DNA of 23,081 bases from Lachnospiraceae bacterium. Its GTDB lineage: Bacteria; Bacillota; Clostridia; Lachnospirales; Lachnospiraceae. The translations under genes and the position numbers were made by a program. Below the pieces are notes generated by a model. It was not told the DNA's origin and did no database searches. It saw nothing but the letters and a program-made list of their open reading frames with translations. The stretch lies in assembly GCA_009774535.1 (NCBI GenBank), contig VSNY01000056.1, forward strand, positions 1 through 23,081, read 5' to 3'. Positions 15,901-22,243 of this stretch are shown piece by piece; within the stretch, counting starts at the first letter, position 1; each line of letters starts with the position of its first letter.

Positions 15901-16044
15901 TTCTTAAGGTCTTTCCTTATCCTTCATTGTCCCTGACTGGATTCTTCCACTATTCTTAAGGCCTTTCCTTATCCTTCATTGTCCCTGATTGGATTCTTCC
16001 ACTATTCTTAAGGTCTTTCCTTATCCTTCATTGTCCCTGACTGG
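15901..16044. repeat. 52-bp tandem repeat, 2.8 copies, between queH and argH
   Basis: Copies begin at 15901, 15953 and 16005, each with TTCTTAAGG; the third is cut after 40 bases. The middle copy differs from the others at two positions (AAGGTC to AAGGCC, and CTGACTGG to CTGATTGG). On the minus strand every copy contains the seven-codon frame ATG-AAG-GAT-AAG-GAA-AGR-CCT-TAA (15927-15904, 15979-15956, 16031-16008), preceded by CAGGGACA. Each unit also has a small hairpin (TAAGG/CCTTA). Confidence 0.9.
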
Positions 16045-16074
16045 TATTTTTGATCTGTCGGATCGGCCTTACTT

Positions 16075-16707
16075 TCAGATCTTTCCAATTAATTCATCCT
16101 TCTTTTTTGAAAAAATACACCCACAATAATCCTGCCGGTACATATCGTATTCTTCTGAGATCTGCGTAGACCGCAGGAACCCGTTTTTCTTTTTAAAGTC
16201 CGAATGCAGATATGCAACGCCGTACTCCTGCGCCAGTCTGGCGCCGATCTCATTCAGCTTCTGTGCATCTTTTAACGGACTGATGGATAAGGTTGTTGTA
16301 AAATAAGTAAACCCCAGACGGCTGGCATATTCCGCAGCTTCCCTTAGACGCAGTTCATAACATGCCTCGCACCGCGCGCCGCCTTCCGGCAAATGCTCCA
16401 TCCCTTTGACCGTCTCATAAAAACGTTTGGCATCATAGTTCCCTTCAATCAAAGAGACCGGATGCTTCGTCGGAAATTCCTCGACAAAACGCCGCTGCTC
16501 TGCTGCCCGGCTGTTATACTCCTCCAGTGTATCAATATTCGGATTATAATAAAACACCGTAATCCGGAAGTACTTAGATAAATATTCAAGTACATAGCTG
16601 CTGCATGGCGCACAGCAGCTGTGCAGCAAAAGAGTGGGCACTTCTCCCAGGCTGCTGTGATAGGTAATCCTTTCTTCCAGCTCTCTTTGATAATTACGTT
16701 TGTTCAT
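16075..16707 (-). CDS. queH: Epoxyqueuosine reductase QueH
   Basis: Catalyses the last step of queuosine tRNA modification, reducing epoxyqueuosine to queuosine; QueH is the unrelated replacement for QueG. The 210-residue chain has the full set of family cysteines: C31, C32 and C35 (HSCCAPCSS), C113 and C116 (CEAC), and C195 and C197 (DYCGCIF), which bind a [4Fe-4S] cluster and a mononuclear iron. The FYYNPNI and TTTLSISPLKD segments are also conserved. I prefer the start at 16707 (MNKRNYQREL); an ATG 26 codons earlier gives an unconserved leader. The ribosome site is poor (AAGGAT very close to the ATG, or an AGGT farther up). No other queuosine genes adjoin it, and a candidate promoter lies at 16764-16792. 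Confidence 0.93.
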   Translation of the reverse strand: MNKRNYQRELEERITYHSSLGEVPTLLLHSCCAPCSSYVLEYLSKYFRITVFYYNPNIDTLEEYNSRAAEQRRFVEEFPTKHPVSLIEGNYDAKRFYETVKGMEHLPEGGARCEACYELRLREAAEYASRLGFTYFTTTLSISPLKDAQKLNEIGARLAQEYGVAYLHSDFKKKNGFLRSTQISEEYDMYRQDYCGCIFSKKKDELIGKI

Positions 16708-16763
16708 ATCCTTGTAACCTGTTCCTTTCGTATCATGCAAAACAGAAAAACAGCTTGTGTACC

Positions 16764-16792
16764 ATCTTACCATTTGCCGGATCATTTTGCAA
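16764..16792 (-). promoter_or_regulatory. Candidate promoter of queH
   Basis: On the minus strand TTGCAA (16792-16787) and TAAGAT (16769-16764) are 17 bases apart, about 57 bases before the queH start and just after the permease gene ends. Confidence 0.45.
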
Positions 16793-16835
16793 GAAGTTCA
16801 GGAACATGCAATACCAGCCCGCAGCCATTCCTCTT

Positions 16836-17639
16836 TCATATTTTTTTCTGATACATTTTTTCCACCATATCAAGCAGCAGATACAGTCCCATGGCAATGA
16901 TACACAGGATGAGTATGGAAAGAATGACCCAGTCCATTTTAAAAACCTGACTTCCATAAATAATCAAATACCCAAGCCCCTGCCTGGCCGCTATAAATTC
17001 CCCAATAATCACCCCAACAAGGCACAGCCCGATATTCACTTTCATAATGCTGAACAGATTTGGAATATTCGCTGGTAAAACTACTTTGTACAGGGCATCC
17101 CGTTTCGTGCCGTTTAATGTCTCTATCAGCTTGATCTTTTCCGTATCGACTTCCAGAAATCCGGTATACAGACTCATCACAGATCCAAACACCGCGACCG
17201 ATATCCCTGTCAGAATAATCGTTTTATAATTAGCGCCAAGCCATACGATCAGAAGCGGCGCAAGCGCAGACTTTGGCAGGCTGTTTAACATCACCATATA
17301 AGGTTCCAAAATTCTGGAAAGCGTGCGGCTCCTCCAAAGCAGAACGGCAAAGATCAGGCTGATCCCAATTACCAGCAGGAAGCTTGCCAGCGTTTCATAC
17401 AATGTAATGCCAATATGGCCCGCCAGTCCCTCGCTGGTCAGCAGCGTCTGAAAACACCGCGCCAGCTTGGAAGGGCTGCTGAATATAAAAGAATCAATGA
17501 TTTCCCTGCGCGTACACCATTCCCATGCAGCAAAAAAAGCTATACATAAAACTACGCGCCAGAACCGGACTTTATGGTCTGTTCGTTTCACAGATCTAAC
17601 ATACATCTCCTGTGCAGAAAGCGCTTTCTTCATCTTCAT
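16836..17639 (-). CDS. ABC transporter permease (SsuC/TauC/NrtB family)
   Basis: A 267-residue inner-membrane permease with about six hydrophobic helices, beginning at VLCIAFFAAWEW (about 31-42) and ending at WVILSILILCIIAMGLYLLL. The cytoplasmic coupling loop that docks on the ATPase is seen at KLIETLNGTKRDALYKVVLP, a form of the EAA motif in which the usual small residues are partly replaced. The class imports sulfonates, nitrate, aliphatic amines or thiamine precursors. The start at 17639 has AAGGAG five bases upstream and overlaps the end of the ATPase gene by 44 bases, which implies tight coupling. No binding protein gene is adjacent; the lipoprotein at 6330-7361 is a candidate. Confidence 0.9.
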   Translation of the reverse strand: MKMKKALSAQEMYVRSVKRTDHKVRFWRVVLCIAFFAAWEWCTRREIIDSFIFSSPSKLARCFQTLLTSEGLAGHIGITLYETLASFLLVIGISLIFAVLLWRSRTLSRILEPYMVMLNSLPKSALAPLLIVWLGANYKTIILTGISVAVFGSVMSLYTGFLEVDTEKIKLIETLNGTKRDALYKVVLPANIPNLFSIMKVNIGLCLVGVIIGEFIAARQGLGYLIIYGSQVFKMDWVILSILILCIIAMGLYLLLDMVEKMYQKKI

Positions 17640-18393
17640 TCATCTCCTTCCACAGCATATTGAAATCATCTTTAAATTCATTTGTCCCCCGCCGCTGCAG
17701 CGCCGTCAGATGTTTGGGAAACGACGTCTTAAGAATGCATTTCACTCTGCCCGGGCGCGGGCGAAGCACCAGAATCCGGTCTGCCAGGCTGACAGCCTCT
17801 GACAGATCATGCGTTACTAACACAGCGCTTTTTTGTTCCCTGCGGATAATCGAACCGATATCATTAGCAGTATGGAGCCTTGTCTGATAATCCAATGCGG
17901 AAAAAGGCTCATCCAATAATAAAAGCATTGGCTTTAAGACAAGTGTGCGGATCAGCGCCGCACGCTGCCGCATGCCGCCGGACAGTTCGCAGGGCTTTTT
18001 GTGCCTGAAATCATACAGACCATATTCCTGCAGCAGATGCGCCGCATACTGTTTGGTCTGCGGCGTTAATTTTTTTTGGATTTCCAGTCCCAGATATATA
18101 TTTTTTTCAATGCTGCGCCAGTCAAATAAGTGATCTTTCTGCAGCATATAGCCGATGGAACAGACGGAATCTTTGGACAGCGGTTCTCCCTGAAATAAAA
18201 TCTGTCCCTGCTCCGGTTCAGCCAGATGACAGACAAGATTCAGCAGCGTAGATTTTCCGCAGCCGCTTGGCCCGACAACAGCAAGAAATTCGCCTGCTGT
18301 CAGGTGAAAACTAATATCCGATAACGCAAGCGTCTCCCCTCCAATGGAATGGTAGGAATACGATACATGTTGAAATTCCAGCAGATGACTCAT
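17596..18393 (-). CDS. ABC transporter ATP-binding protein (SsuB/TauB/NrtD family)
   Basis: The 265-residue cytoplasmic motor of the importer. All ATPase motifs are intact: Walker A GPSGCGKST, the Q-loop in GYMLQKDHLFDW, the signature LSGGMRQR, Walker B LLLLDEPFSALD and the switch histidine in LVTHDLSEA. Length and the short C-terminal tail fit the sulfonate/nitrate/taurine class. The start at 18393 (MSHLLEFQHVSY) has GGAGGG seven bases upstream; earlier in-frame codons to 18453 are not conserved. It is the first gene of a two-gene operon with the permease. Upstream there is a small terminator-like hairpin (18497-18520) but no recognisable riboswitch. Confidence 0.93.
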   Translation of the reverse strand: MSHLLEFQHVSYSYHSIGGETLALSDISFHLTAGEFLAVVGPSGCGKSTLLNLVCHLAEPEQGQILFQGEPLSKDSVCSIGYMLQKDHLFDWRSIEKNIYLGLEIQKKLTPQTKQYAAHLLQEYGLYDFRHKKPCELSGGMRQRAALIRTLVLKPMLLLLDEPFSALDYQTRLHTANDIGSIIRREQKSAVLVTHDLSEAVSLADRILVLRPRPGRVKCILKTSFPKHLTALQRRGTNEFKDDFNMLWKEMNEDEESAFCTGDVC

Positions 18394-18496
18394 AAAGTTC
18401 CCTCCAATTTGAATATGTATGTAACGGATCTTGAAAAAAATCTCAGAGGGCATGGGTTTTATCTATAATTTCATCTGTTCTTTAACCTATGATATG

Positions 18497-18520
18497 AAAA
18501 AACACAGGATTCGTTCCTGT
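18497..18520 (-). terminator. Small terminator-like hairpin upstream of the ABC ATPase gene
   Basis: Read on the minus strand, ACAGGA and TCCTGT (18520-18515 and 18509-18504) form a 6-bp stem, followed by GTTTTTTC. It could be a second terminator after trpB, behind the stronger one at 18552-18598, or an attenuator for the transporter genes. Confidence 0.5.
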
Positions 18521-18551
18521 CCGTCCGCGCGCAGCCGGCAATCCCCAAACA

Positions 18552-18598
18552 AAAAAAGCACTGGAGCCGATGGTTCACGTACGGCTCCGTGCTTTTTT
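18552..18598. terminator. Strong intrinsic terminator after trpB
   Basis: AAAAAAGCAC-t-GGAGCCG (18552-18569) pairs with CGGCTCC-GTGCTTTTTT (18582-18598), a 17-bp stem with one bulged T and a 12-base loop. On the minus strand it ends in a run of T, 20 bases after the trpB stop. The A-tract gives it the same form on the other strand. Confidence 0.88.
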
Positions 18599-18617
18599 CA
18601 TTCGTATAAAATCTCTG

Positions 18618-19991
18618 TCATTCATCCACCTTCGGCAGTTTCGCCATAGATGCAGCCAATTCTTCGTCTGAAGGAACGTAATCGCTCATTTGCCCGTCAT
18701 TATATTTCTGGTATGCATACATATCAAAATAACCGGTTCCTGTCAGTCCGAATACAATATTTTTTGCTTCTCCGGTTTCTTTGCACTTCATAGCTTCATC
18801 GATCGCTACCTTAATGGCATGACTGCTTTCCGGCGCCGGAAGAATCCCTTCGACTCTTGCGAACATCTCTGCAGCTCGAAATACTTCTGTCTGCTCTACG
18901 CTTCTTGCCTCTAACAGCCCTTGTGCGTATAATTCAGATACAACAGAACTCATACCATGGTAACGAAGTCCGCCCGCATGATTTGCCGACGGAATAAAGC
19001 CGCTTCCAAGCGTATACATTTTTGCAAGCGGGCATACCTTTCCAGTGTCACAAAAATCATATGCATAAGTCCCCCTTGTCAGACTTGGGCAGGAAGCTGG
19101 TTCAACTGCAATCATCTGATAACTGGCTTCTTTGCGTAAGATTTCACCCGCAAACGGAGAAATCAGTCCGCCCAGGTTTGATCCGCCTCCGGCACATCCG
19201 ATAATCAAATCTGCCTGAATGCCATATTTATCCAGAGCGGCTTTTGTCTCCATACCAATAATGGACTGGTGCAGCAGCACCTGTGAAAGCACGGAGCCAA
19301 GTACATAGCGGTATCCTTCCTGGCTGGCTGCAGCTTCCACCGCCTCTGAGATCGCGCAGCCAAGGCTTCCGGTCGTTCCCGGAAATTCCGCGTTTATTTT
19401 TTTTCCAATATTCGTATCCATCGAAGGAGACGGGGTTACTTTGGCGCCATACGTACGCATAACTTCCCGTCGGAACGGTTTTTGTTCATACGAGCATTTT
19501 ACCATATAGACCTGGCAGTCCAGGTTCAGATAAGCGCAGGCCATAGAAAGCGCCGTTCCCCACTGGCCTGCGCCAGTTTCTGTAGTCACGCCCTTTAAGC
19601 CCTGCTGTTTTGCGTAATACGCCTGTGCAATGGCTGAATTCAGCTTATGGCTTCCGGATGTGTTATTTCCTTCAAATTTATAATAAATATGTGCGGGCGT
19701 CCCCAGTTTTTCCTCCAGACAATAGGCTCTGACCAGCGGCGACGGACGGTACATTTTATAGAAATCCCTGATTTCTTTTGGTATATCGAAATATGGCGTT
19801 GTATCATCCAGTTCCTGTTTTGCCAGTTCTTCGCAGAAAACGCCCGAAAGCTCTTCCTGTGTGATTGGCTGTAAGATAGACGGATTCAGAAGGGGCGCAG
19901 GCTTCTTAGCCATATCCGCTCTGACGTTGTACCATTGTTTTGGCATCTCCTGTTCTTCCAGGTAAATTTTATATGGGACTTTTTTATCCAT
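18618..19991 (-). CDS. trpB: Tryptophan synthase beta chain, TrpB2-type
   Basis: A PLP enzyme that condenses indole with serine to tryptophan. Its 457 residues and long N-terminal part (MDKKVPYKIYLEEQEMPKQW) mark the TrpB2 subgroup, not the shorter TrpB1 that pairs with TrpA. K116 in NNTSGSHKLNSA should hold PLP. The phosphate-binding glycine loop is GCAGGGSNLGG, and the GAGQWGTALS segment carries the catalytic loop. The GMSSVVSELYAQG stretch is also typical. There is no trpA and no other trp gene nearby, so it may salvage free indole or use a distant partner. It has its own promoter and terminator. The ribosome site is weak (purine-rich AGAGAG about 11 bases upstream). Confidence 0.93.
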   Translation of the reverse strand: MDKKVPYKIYLEEQEMPKQWYNVRADMAKKPAPLLNPSILQPITQEELSGVFCEELAKQELDDTTPYFDIPKEIRDFYKMYRPSPLVRAYCLEEKLGTPAHIYYKFEGNNTSGSHKLNSAIAQAYYAKQQGLKGVTTETGAGQWGTALSMACAYLNLDCQVYMVKCSYEQKPFRREVMRTYGAKVTPSPSMDTNIGKKINAEFPGTTGSLGCAISEAVEAAASQEGYRYVLGSVLSQVLLHQSIIGMETKAALDKYGIQADLIIGCAGGGSNLGGLISPFAGEILRKEASYQMIAVEPASCPSLTRGTYAYDFCDTGKVCPLAKMYTLGSGFIPSANHAGGLRYHGMSSVVSELYAQGLLEARSVEQTEVFRAAEMFARVEGILPAPESSHAIKVAIDEAMKCKETGEAKNIVFGLTGTGYFDMYAYQKYNDGQMSDYVPSDEELAASMAKLPKVDE

Positions 19992-20036
19992 GCTGTTTTC
20001 TCTCTTTCTTTTTCATTTTTTCTGAAATCTTTCCCT

Positions 20037-20065
20037 ATTATAGCGGATTGTATGGATGATGTAAA
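20037..20065 (-). promoter_or_regulatory. Promoter of trpB
   Basis: On the minus strand TTTACA (20065-20060) and a perfect TATAAT (20042-20037) are 17 bases apart. The short leader (about 40 bases) leaves no room for a T-box or trp leader. Confidence 0.82.
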
Positions 20066-20094
20066 GGTTTATCTAAGATATGTGAAAAGAAAAA

Positions 20095-20126
20095 GCAACA
20101 GTTCCATGGAGTATCTGAACGGTTGC
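20095..20126. repeat. Inverted repeat between the divergent trpB and leader promoters
   Basis: GCAACAGTTC (20095-20104) and GAACGGTTGC (20117-20126) match at nine of ten positions with a 12-base gap. It lies between the two divergent promoters and could be a shared operator. The whole 374-base stretch 19992-20365 otherwise holds only these promoters, this repeat and the leader described below. Confidence 0.4.
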
Positions 20127-20163
20127 AGGGTGCTGCGTTTTAGCTGCGGAATGAGGAATAAAC

Positions 20164-20192
20164 TTTACACTTCCAGCCATGTCTGATATAAT
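20164..20192 (+). promoter_or_regulatory. Promoter of the small membrane protein gene and its leader
   Basis: TTTACA (20164-20169) and a perfect TATAAT (20187-20192) are 17 bases apart, the same form as the glpK and trpB promoters. Transcription should start near 20199, giving an untranslated leader of about 167 bases. Confidence 0.8.
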
Positions 20193-20198
20193 CTTGAT

Positions 20199-20341
20199 AG
20201 CGACCAGATCGTATATGGATGAAGAAAGGTGGTGAATCTGAAACCTATCCGGACAGCAATCGTCAAGGATCGTGCAGCTGAACGGTCCGGAATCCGAAAC
20301 TGAATCATTATCGTAAATTCTATGCATAGCAACTATGCATA
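20199..20341 (+). ncRNA. Long leader with possible RNA structure, class not recognised
   Basis: The leader contains several possible pairings: AGGT with ACCT (around 20228 and 20242), CCGGAC with GTCCGG (around 20249-20254 and 20284-20290), and at its end a clean hairpin, TATGCATAG-caa-CTATGCATA (20321-20341). GAATC-Y-GAAAC occurs twice (near 20234 and 20291). Parts loosely recall riboswitch cores (GGTGAATC followed by CCGGACAGC), but I cannot fit it to any known class. A short open frame from ATG 20219 to TGA has no ribosome site and is not favoured. Confidence 0.4.
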
Positions 20342-20365
20342 ACACAAATAGCAGGATGTGAAAAA

Positions 20366-20770
20366 ATGAGTGGTTTAAAACGTAAAGAAGAAGAAATCGG
20401 CCTTGTAGAACTCGATGCGGAAAAGGAGGACGACGGCCGCAAAGAACGGTCAGCATCCAAAAGAGCAAAGGATCAGAAAACCAAAGCAGAACGCATGGCA
20501 CTGGCGGCTATGATTGCGGGCGGGCTTTTGCTTATATTTTTGGGTACGATAGTCTTTCAGATCCCGCTCATTACGGTAGGCTGTGTTGTAGTAATCGAAG
20601 CTGTCATTGCCTCCGCACTGAACAATTCACCGTTCTGGCTCCATATTGCAATTATGACACTGCAGGTAATTATGGGATTTTTCTTAAAACAGATTTTATT
20701 CCTGATCCTGGCGGCAGCCTATTATTTTCTGCTGCTTCTCTCAGTCAAGCTTTTAGAGGTAGAAGGATAA
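20366..20770 (+). CDS. Small membrane protein of unknown function
   Basis: A 134-residue protein that I do not recognise. Residues 1-44 are hydrophilic and strongly charged, with alternating K/R and D/E (KRKEEEIGLVELDAEKEDDG), and would face the cytoplasm. Four hydrophobic stretches follow: about 45-63, 65-84, 90-107 and 109-130, ending at the C-terminus in EVEG. There are no cysteine pairs, catalytic motifs or a cleavable signal. The start has AGGA about nine bases upstream, following the hairpin at 20321-20341. The long leader and strong promoter suggest regulated expression. The next gene, 96 bases downstream, may be expressed with it or from its own weak promoter. Confidence 0.75.
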   Translation: MSGLKRKEEEIGLVELDAEKEDDGRKERSASKRAKDQKTKAERMALAAMIAGGLLLIFLGTIVFQIPLITVGCVVVIEAVIASALNNSPFWLHIAIMTLQVIMGFFLKQILFLILAAAYYFLLLLSVKLLEVEG

Positions 20771-20800
20771 TAAAAAATATTTTGATTTTCATGCAAGGTT

Positions 20801-20829
20801 TTTCCATTCCGGATCGTATCCTTTATAAC
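20801..20829 (+). promoter_or_regulatory. Possible promoter of the histidine-rich peptide gene
   Basis: TTTCCA (20801-20806) and TATAAC (20824-20829) are 17 bases apart and lie 37 bases before the start codon. Only a moderate match to consensus. Confidence 0.35.
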
Positions 20830-20866
20830 AAACAACCATTACAGCAAAAATAAAGGAGGAACCGAA

Positions 20867-21100
20867 ATGAATATATTAAAGAACTGGAAACGGACAGCCG
20901 CTGCTGCTGTGGCAGCCATGATGCTTGCGGGAAGTTTTACCATGCCGGTGATGGCGCATGGTCATGGAAGCAGCCATCATAGTTCCGGAACCTATTGTAC
21001 TTATCACGGCACAACACACCGTACCAAAACCAGCTGTTCCAAGTATTGCAGGACACATAGAACGACGCACACAAGCGGAACCAGGCATCATTTATCATGA
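20867..21100 (+). CDS. Small secreted histidine-rich peptide
   Basis: A 77-residue protein with a textbook signal peptide: basic start (MNILKNWKRT), a hydrophobic alanine-rich core (about 11-23) and a likely signal peptidase I site after VMA at residue 30. The mature 47 residues hold ten histidines and three cysteines (C44, C57, C61), many threonine/serine and arginine/lysine residues, and no acidic residue at all. The CTYHGTTHR and CSKYCRTHRTTH stretches suggest transition-metal binding; a cationic surface or antimicrobial role is another option. The ribosome site is perfect (AAGGAGG, seven bases before the ATG), which supports real and strong translation. I cannot name the family. A weak TGATCC/GGATCA hairpin (21120-21148) follows without a T-run. 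Confidence 0.8.
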   Translation: MNILKNWKRTAAAAVAAMMLAGSFTMPVMAHGHGSSHHSSGTYCTYHGTTHRTKTSCSKYCRTHRTTHTSGTRHHLS

Positions 21101-21184
21101 TAAGTTATACAAATAAAAATGATCCTTGAGCATCCCCGCCCCGGATCAATTATAAAACGTAACATATGGAATGTCCGCGGATTA

Positions 21185-21221
21185 CAGGCCGGGAGCTGCA
21201 AAGCGCATGCCTCCCGGCCTG
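21185..21221. terminator. GC-rich hairpin after nagB
   Basis: CAGGCCGGGAG (21185-21195) and CTCCCGGCCTG (21211-21221) form a perfect 11-bp stem, beginning seven bases after the nagB stop. It is a likely end of the nagB transcript, but lacks a T-run on either strand. Confidence 0.6.
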
Positions 21222-21228
21222 CCGTAAT

Positions 21229-21963
21229 TTAATGCTTGTCTATCAGTTCCAGCGCATCCTCATCCGCCACAACTGCCACATCCGGATGCAGCTGCAGCAC
21301 AGACGCAGGCACCTTTGGCGTAACCGGTCCGGTCAGCGCAGCCTTCAATGCCTCCGCTTTTGCCTTGCCGCTCACAATCAGAAGAATCTTCTTCGCCGCC
21401 ATAATATTCCCAATTCCCATCGTATACGCATACCGCGGTACAAGATCCTCACTGGCAAAAAAACGCTTGTTGGCGTCGATCGTACTCTGTGTCAGTTCTA
21501 CACAATGCGTGCCGCATGTAAACGCGTCTGCCGGCTCATTGAATCCGATATGTCCGTTATTGCCAAGCCCCAGCAGCTGCAGGTCAATGCCGCCTGTGCG
21601 CGCGATCAGTTCATCGTATGCCGAACATACTTTTTCACTGTCTTCATTCAGACCATCCGGGACAAACGTGCGGTCTTTGTCTATATTGACATGATCAAAT
21701 AAATGATCGTTCATAAATCTGCGGTAACTCTGTTCATGATCTGGTGCAAGCCCCTTATATTCGTCCAGGTTCACGCTTGTAACACGGGAAAAGTCCAGAT
21801 CCCCGTCTTTATACTGTTTTACCAGATTCTGGTACAATCCTTCAGGGGAGGAACCGGTTGCCAGTCCCAGCACACAGTCTGGTTTTAAAACAATCTGCGC
21901 GGAAACAATCGCTGCTGCCCTGCGGCTCATATCCTCATAGTTTTTCACTCTGTAAATGTTCAT
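21229..21963 (-). CDS. nagB: Glucosamine-6-phosphate deaminase
   Basis: Converts glucosamine-6-phosphate to fructose-6-phosphate and ammonia, the last step of GlcNAc and sialic acid breakdown. The 244-residue length is that of the Bacillus-type enzyme; the longer E. coli form has an added allosteric tail. Key segments are the phosphate loop LGLATGSSPEGLY, the SVNLDEYKGL block with the catalytic aspartate, and LGLGNNGHIGFNEPAD with the ring-opening histidine. The N before GHIG, in place of D in E. coli, is usual for the Bacillus-type group. The start at 21963 has AAGGAG about seven bases upstream. It faces nanE-nanA across a 280-base intergenic region with paired promoters. Confidence 0.95.
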   Translation of the reverse strand: MNIYRVKNYEDMSRRAAAIVSAQIVLKPDCVLGLATGSSPEGLYQNLVKQYKDGDLDFSRVTSVNLDEYKGLAPDHEQSYRRFMNDHLFDHVNIDKDRTFVPDGLNEDSEKVCSAYDELIARTGGIDLQLLGLGNNGHIGFNEPADAFTCGTHCVELTQSTIDANKRFFASEDLVPRYAYTMGIGNIMAAKKILLIVSGKAKAEALKAALTGPVTPKVPASVLQLHPDVAVVADEDALELIDKH

Positions 21964-22035
21964 AATCTTCTCCTTTTTCCATAAAATATTGTGTAAATAT
22001 CAGTAATCCCAGTGATTTTTCCCTGGTTAACTATT

Positions 22036-22063
22036 AGTATACAGGATTTAAAAGGAATTTCAA
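22036..22063 (-). promoter_or_regulatory. Promoter of nagB, with a TGAAA-ttcc-TTTTA dyad
   Basis: On the minus strand TTGAAA (22063-22058) and TATACT (22041-22036) are 16 bases apart. The sequence from the -35 box onward, TTGAAATTCCTTT, is identical to that of the nanE promoter at the same spacing. Confidence 0.7.
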
Positions 22064-22187
22064 TAAATTTTTCCGAAAGAGCATCCAAAAACATTGTGCA
22101 ATTGTAACAAAACCTGGCGGTATTTACCAGCAATCTGTCTGGCAGTTGAAAAAACGCTACAAGTACTTTCAGAAGCCTGCAAAGCGC

Positions 22188-22215
22188 TTGAAATTCCTTT
22201 CAGAACGGATATACT
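22188..22215 (+). promoter_or_regulatory. Promoter of nanE-nanA, with a TGAAA-ttcc-TTTCA dyad
   Basis: TTGAAA (22188-22193) and TATACT (22210-22215) are 16 bases apart, giving a start near 22222 and a leader of about 22 bases. The dyad TGAAATTCCTTTCA (22189-22202) overlaps the -35 box and is a likely operator. Confidence 0.7.
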
Positions 22216-22243
22216 GTTGCCATCAACCAAGGAGGTGAGAACA

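Noticed and set aside
15901..16044. CRISPR array
   Set aside because: The units abut directly with no variable spacers and are not palindromic repeats of CRISPR type; this is an ordinary tandem repeat.
20225..20265. ydaO-type (c-di-AMP) or cobalamin riboswitch core
   Set aside because: Only short pieces (GGTGAATC, CCGGACAGC) resemble those cores; the order and spacing of conserved parts do not fit.
20219..20280. Short leader peptide in the 20199-20365 leader (ATG at 20219 or GTG at 20232)
   Set aside because: The ATG has no ribosome site and the AAAGG before the GTG is too close (two bases); RNA structure explains the segment at least as well.
20073..20501. A 142-codon open frame on the minus strand across the leader and the membrane protein gene
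   Set aside because: It opposes a strong promoter, a good plus-strand gene and a hairpin, has no ribosome site and shows no recognisable domain.
22145..22195. Catabolite (cre) sites upstream of nanE around AACGCT and AAGCGCTT
   Set aside because: Both match the cre consensus at only about 10 of 14 positions and miss the outer TG/CA bases.
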